Below are positions 6,809 to 9,771 of a stretch of DNA of 9,771 bases, in pieces (positions within the stretch are counted from its first letter, which is position 1; each line of letters opens with the position of its first letter). The position numbers and the translations under genes are program-made. The stretch spans positions 1 to 9,771 of the forward strand of contig SKXH01000109.1 in NCBI GenBank assembly GCA_007128495.1, in the 5' to 3' direction. The DNA comes from Bacteroidota bacterium. Lineage in GTDB: Bacteria; Bacteroidota; Ignavibacteria; T3Sed10-11. The notes under the pieces were generated by a model. That model had not been told where the DNA came from, made no database searches, and was given only the letters and a program-made list of their open reading frames with translations.

Positions 6809-6827
6809 ATTTAGGCAGATTAGTCAA
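6799..6827 (-). promoter_or_regulatory. Candidate sigma70-type promoter for the leuS operon
   Basis: On the minus strand TTGACT (6827-6822) is followed after exactly 17 nt by TAATTT (6804-6799). The -35 box is near consensus and the -10 box is weak. It lies in the only gap between the two minus-strand operons and would start transcripts some 50 nt before the leuS ATG. A Bacteroidota-like TAAATTTG (6778-6771) also occurs but lacks a properly spaced upstream TTG. Confidence 0.4.
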
Positions 6828-6835
6828 ATAAATGA

Positions 6836-8545
6836 TTACAGCGCTTTTACTACTAAGGCAGTAATATCGTCGGTTTGTTTATCGGGATCGGCAAATTCAT
6901 CGACCGACAGGAAGATAGTATTCAGCAGCTCCCCTGCCGACTCCACGGCAGCATTCCGCACGACGAGTGCTATTCGATCCTCCCCGTATTCTTCGTTATA
7001 TGGATTCATCGCTTCGGAAACACCGTCGGTAAAGGTCACGATCGTGTCTCCCGGCTGTAATGCAATGGTTTCGTGTTCGTAGGTTGACAATGAACGCATT
7101 ACCCCGAGTATCATGCCGCCTTTATCTAAACGACGGACGCTGCCGTCGGCTTGAAAATAAAACGGATGGTTGTGTCCTGCGTTTACATACTTAAACGTAT
7201 TATCTTTGGTATTTAATATAGCCCAGAAAAAAGTGATGAAGTTATCGGCGGAGGTATTGTCATAAATGAGATCATTGACGCGGGCCGTGGCATCTGCTAT
7301 TGTAATATCGAGCGGTGCAAGCGCACGAATGGTAGCCTGCAAATTTGACATCAGCAAGGCGGCCGGCGTTCCCTTCCCCGATACATCGGCTATGACGAGC
7401 AAATACCGGTGATCGTCTAATTGCACAATATCGAAATAATCCCCTCCCACCTGTCTTGACGGAATTGTTCTCGCAGCTAATTGATAATTCGGAATATCCG
7501 GTATCGATTTCGGGAGCAACCCCTGCTGAATTTTATGTGCGATTTTCAGTTCTTCTTCCATCCGCTGCTTTTCCAATGTCTCCTCAAAGAGCCGGATATT
7601 TTCCATCGATATCATAGCAAGGTTGCCGAGCGATGAAAGAAATTCCATATCTTTCATTGAGTACGAAGAACCTGTCATACGTTTTCCGAGCAGCATTACG
7701 CCGCGCGTAACTCCCTGAATTGTCATCGGCACTACAACCGAAATCGCATAATCGTTCAGGCAGCGGTAGGTATCTGGTTCAAACAATTCCGCACTATCGG
7801 CAACAACCACGGGTTTTTCACATGTTAATAAATCACGCAGCACCGATTGACTGACTTCCTTAACCGGCAAGCGTGATGCAATCACCTCGCAATTATCGTT
7901 ATCCTTCACGGCGATCAAATACCGGTTGGTTCCGAGATGACCGAGCAGGGAAAAGACCAATACCTTTACAAGTTGCTCGCGTTCGATGACGGCCCCGAAT
8001 TCTTTGCTCATCTCGAAAAGCGTGTTGAGCTCCTGAATGCGGCTGTCTAAATTGCGGTTTGCTTCCTTTAATTCCTCAAGGATGGAAGTTTTTTCAATAG
8101 CGGTGGCCGAGATATTGACGAGTGAACGGAAAAAAATTTCTTCGGAGGCAGTAAACTGCTGCTCACCGATGCGTTTGCCGAGACAGACGACACCGATGAG
8201 ATTATTGCGCACCGTCAGGTCAAGTATATGAGTAATACCGCAGTTTTGCAACCGGGTAAGCCATGGGAATTGCGCCTGATCGTTGGAATCAATACTGATC
8301 TTCATCTCCCCTTCAGCGGAGATTTCCATATGTTCGTTTTCCTGAATTCCCTGAACACCCTTTACTTTTGCCGCGCGGTATGTAGTTCCATTCTCCCTGA
8401 GCATGATCAGACCGCGGGTGAAACGGAGTTTTCCCATTAATGTGTACAATACATTATTGAGAATGAAATCAAGGTCGAATGATGAGTTAATGGTACGGGT
8501 AAATTCTACTAGGGGTTGTAATTCAAAGGGCGACGGTGTCTTCAT
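6836..8545 (-). CDS. SpoIIE/RsbU-type serine phosphatase with two GAF domains
   Basis: The 569-residue cytoplasmic protein joins two sensor domains to a PP2C-like phosphatase. A first GAF-like domain covers about residues 12-152. A short coiled coil (about 155-175) leads to a second GAF-like domain (about 180-318), and another helical linker (about 319-342, RMEEELKIAHKIQQGLLP) leads to the SpoIIE domain. Metal-binding aspartates are in VGGDYFD (Asp369), IADVSGKG (Asp387), FTDGVSEA (Asp507) and TDDITALVV (Asp560). It should dephosphorylate the STAS partner encoded two genes upstream. No transmembrane segment is seen, so the signal is probably a cytoplasmic small molecule or protein. Its ATG overlaps the stop of the kinase gene as ATGA, so the two are translationally coupled. 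Confidence 0.93.
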   Translation of the reverse strand: MKTPSPFELQPLVEFTRTINSSFDLDFILNNVLYTLMGKLRFTRGLIMLRENGTTYRAAKVKGVQGIQENEHMEISAEGEMKISIDSNDQAQFPWLTRLQNCGITHILDLTVRNNLIGVVCLGKRIGEQQFTASEEIFFRSLVNISATAIEKTSILEELKEANRNLDSRIQELNTLFEMSKEFGAVIEREQLVKVLVFSLLGHLGTNRYLIAVKDNDNCEVIASRLPVKEVSQSVLRDLLTCEKPVVVADSAELFEPDTYRCLNDYAISVVVPMTIQGVTRGVMLLGKRMTGSSYSMKDMEFLSSLGNLAMISMENIRLFEETLEKQRMEEELKIAHKIQQGLLPKSIPDIPNYQLAARTIPSRQVGGDYFDIVQLDDHRYLLVIADVSGKGTPAALLMSNLQATIRALAPLDITIADATARVNDLIYDNTSADNFITFFWAILNTKDNTFKYVNAGHNHPFYFQADGSVRRLDKGGMILGVMRSLSTYEHETIALQPGDTIVTFTDGVSEAMNPYNEEYGEDRIALVVRNAAVESAGELLNTIFLSVDEFADPDKQTDDITALVVKAL

Positions 8546-8979
8546 TGTAAATACTTCGTTAGAATAACACTGTTTTTTATACCCGGCTGGATCTTATATT
8601 CAACTTTATCCATAAGCGATTTCATAAGGTACATGCCGAACCCGCCCCGCTTATAACTTCTGATGTGTTCTTTCATATCGGGCAATTTTACGGACTCCGG
8701 TTCAAACGGCATACCCTGGTCTTCGATCATTATCTCAAACGTATTATTACGTGCATTTAATCTCAGGTGAATTGGATAATCCGAAGCATTTTTATAGGCA
8801 TGCTTGATTATGTTCGTACAAGCTTCATCGACGGCAAGAGTAATTTTACTTACTTCGTCATCGCTAAACCCGAACTTCTTCGCCTCGTGCGACACAAAAT
8901 CTCTCACCTTATTCAGGTAGGATGTTTTACTTTTTATAGTTAATTCTTTCAAATTATTTGAACCGGTTTTCTGTTTCAC
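8542..8979 (-). CDS. RsbW/SpoIIAB-type anti-sigma serine kinase (HATPase_c)
   Basis: This 145-residue single-domain ATPase is expected to phosphorylate a STAS protein on serine, and in related systems binds a sigma factor or other target when the STAS partner is phosphorylated. The GHKL ATP site is complete: N-box DEACTNIIKHAY (Glu52, Asn56), G1 EDQGMPFEP (Asp87, Gly89) and G2 RGGFGMYLM (Gly112-Gly115). The start is taken as GTG at 8979, with GGAG 11 nt upstream; no in-frame ATG is near. It lies 46 nt after the STAS gene and overlaps the GAF-phosphatase gene by 4 nt. No sigma factor gene accompanies it here, so its output target is unknown. Confidence 0.92.
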   Translation of the reverse strand: MKQKTGSNNLKELTIKSKTSYLNKVRDFVSHEAKKFGFSDDEVSKITLAVDEACTNIIKHAYKNASDYPIHLRLNARNNTFEIMIEDQGMPFEPESVKLPDMKEHIRSYKRGGFGMYLMKSLMDKVEYKIQPGIKNSVILTKYLQ

Positions 8980-8986
8980 GATTATT

Positions 8987-9000
8987 GGTTCTCCAGAACC
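8987..9000. promoter_or_regulatory. Palindrome enclosing the Shine-Dalgarno of the kinase gene
   Basis: Read on the minus strand this is GGTTCTGGAGAACC, with 6-bp perfect arms around a two-base centre. The GGAG thought to be the ribosome-binding site of the kinase gene spans the centre. A two-base loop cannot close fully, so a folded form would lose the inner pairs. It may be a weak RBS-masking hairpin, an operator, or chance. Confidence 0.3.
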
Positions 9001-9025
9001 TGCATCCGTTACGGCAGATCAATCG

Positions 9026-9385
9026 TTACTTTGACTGCGCATTATTAAATTTTTCGATCGCCTCCTGCTCCTGTTTGAATATCTCATACAAGAGCGGAAA
9101 TCCAAGCAGATCGAATACATTATAGACCTTTTGCGACATATTGGAAAATTTAATATCGCCCTGCTTCTCCCGTACATCTTCAACAAACGCCATAAATACA
9201 CCGAGGCCGGCGCTGCTGATATACGATAGGTCATTACAATTAACAACGATATTATGATGACCTTTCTTAATAAGGTCCTGGAACGTCTCTTCGAGCTTCG
9301 GTGCAGTGTGAGCGTCAAGATACCCTTTTAACTCGAGCACATGCACCGGGTTCTCATTGCGGACCTTAATTGCAAAATCACTCAT
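9026..9385 (-). CDS. STAS-domain anti-sigma factor antagonist
   Basis: The 119-residue single STAS domain is of the SpoIIAA/RsbV type that switches partners with the downstream kinase. It begins with VHVLELKGYLDAHTAP and has the diagnostic loop DLSYISSAGLGVFM. By alignment with SpoIIAA, Ser58 is the expected phosphorylation site (Ser57 is adjacent). It ends in an extended helix (EQEAIEKFNNAQSK). The start ATG at 9385 has an excellent SD (AAGGAG, 8 nt upstream), suggesting higher expression than its neighbours, as expected for a protein titrated against a kinase. It lies 34 nt downstream of one phosphatase gene, 46 nt upstream of the kinase gene and two genes before a second phosphatase. Confidence 0.94.
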   Translation of the reverse strand: MSDFAIKVRNENPVHVLELKGYLDAHTAPKLEETFQDLIKKGHHNIVVNCNDLSYISSAGLGVFMAFVEDVREKQGDIKFSNMSQKVYNVFDLLGFPLLYEIFKQEQEAIEKFNNAQSK

Positions 9386-9393
9386 GCTAAAAT

Positions 9394-9399
9394 CTCCTT
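9394..9399 (-). promoter_or_regulatory. Strong Shine-Dalgarno for the STAS gene
   Basis: On the minus strand AAGGAG is 8 nt before the ATG at 9385, an ideal spacing, and fixes the start of the STAS protein. Confidence 0.75.
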
Positions 9400-9419
9400 G
9401 CTTTTGTATACGTAACTAT

Positions 9420-9771
9420 TCATCCTGAGTTTCTTTTTAAGATAACAATTGTTACGTCATCTTCAAACGATTCATTCCCGGAAAATGCCGAGATCTCATC
9501 CAAAATCACCGATCGTAATTCCCGGGGGCTTTTATCCTTATTTTCCCTGACGAGCGATATGAGGCGTTCTGTACTGAATTCTTCGCCTTCGGCATTCCGG
9601 GCTTCGGTAACACCGTCGGTATAAAACACACAAATATCACCCTCCGCTAAAGGTATTTTTTCCTCTTCGATTACATCATTGAACAGATGCGCTCCGGTCA
9701 ATCCTAAACCAATACCGTTCGGTTGATGTAACCGTACGGTGCCGTTATGCAGATGCATCATCGGACAGTGA
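9420..9771 (-). CDS. SpoIIE-type serine phosphatase, C-terminal part (cut by window edge)
   Basis: The frame stays open through the window edge: upstream of the internal Met-Met the codons read His-Cys-Pro, matching the NAGHxP motif of SpoIIE phosphatases, so the ATG at 9761 is not the real start. Visible are an IGLGL segment, DICVFYTDGVTEARN with the metal-binding Asp, and FEDDVTIVIL with the last conserved Asp pair. This is the final 115 or so residues of a PP2C-like domain; sensor domains, if any, are outside. It is a diverged relative of the GAF-phosphatase gene in the same operon and probably acts on the same STAS protein. Confidence 0.9.
   Translation of the reverse strand, partial: HCPMMHLHNGTVRLHQPNGIGLGLTGAHLFNDVIEEEKIPLAEGDICVFYTDGVTEARNAEGEEFSTERLISLVRENKDKSPRELRSVILDEISAFSGNESFEDDVTIVILKRNSG

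Noticed and set aside
9019..9318. 99-residue minus-strand frame inside the STAS gene
   Set aside because: It is a shifted-frame shadow of the clear STAS gene, with Arg/Ser-rich composition and no recognisable domain.

Overview
The window reads like a chromosomal segment from an uncultured-type member of the FCB superphylum (Marinimicrobia / KSB1 / Ignavibacteria-like). This placement is an inference. It rests on moderate GC, mixed Shine-Dalgarno use, the LeuRS sequence type (YPSASKLHIGHW followed by NYGPTD), a SpoIIE/STAS/RsbW-type regulatory cluster, and short TCCCGAT...ATCGGGA palindromes. No ribosomal RNA or lineage marker is present, so the phylum is uncertain.

Left end (1-660): three tRNA-derived sequences, most like tRNA-Ala, surround a small GIY-YIG nuclease gene. 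The two copies whose anticodon arm lies in the window carry the palindrome TCCCGATAGGGATCGGGA in place of a normal anticodon arm. The third copy also has a second palindromic element inserted inside its T-loop, and it supplies the stop codon of the GIY-YIG gene. A strong rho-independent terminator follows (607-634). This is the most unusual part of the window and looks like a small tRNA-targeted repeat or mobile unit.

Middle (660-6835): a single + strand gene encodes a small lipoprotein with a cytochrome-c-like C-X4-C-H site. It converges on, and overlaps at the stop codon, a tightly packed minus-strand operon transcribed in the order leuS, MsbA-like ABC exporter, DUF1844 protein, nadK. Junctions are TAA-T-ATG, 21 nt with a strong SD, and TAATG, which implies one transcript. 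The 96-bp gap upstream of leuS holds a plausible sigma70-type promoter and a perfect 10-bp inverted repeat.

Right end (6836-9771): another minus-strand operon encodes a partner-switching signalling module. In transcription order it has a SpoIIE-type phosphatase (cut by the window edge), a STAS anti-anti-sigma-type protein, an RsbW/SpoIIAB-type serine kinase, and a second SpoIIE-type phosphatase with two GAF sensor domains. The kinase would phosphorylate the STAS protein and the two phosphatases would reverse this under different signals. No sigma factor is visible, so the output target lies elsewhere. No clear terminator separates this operon from leuS, so some read-through is possible.
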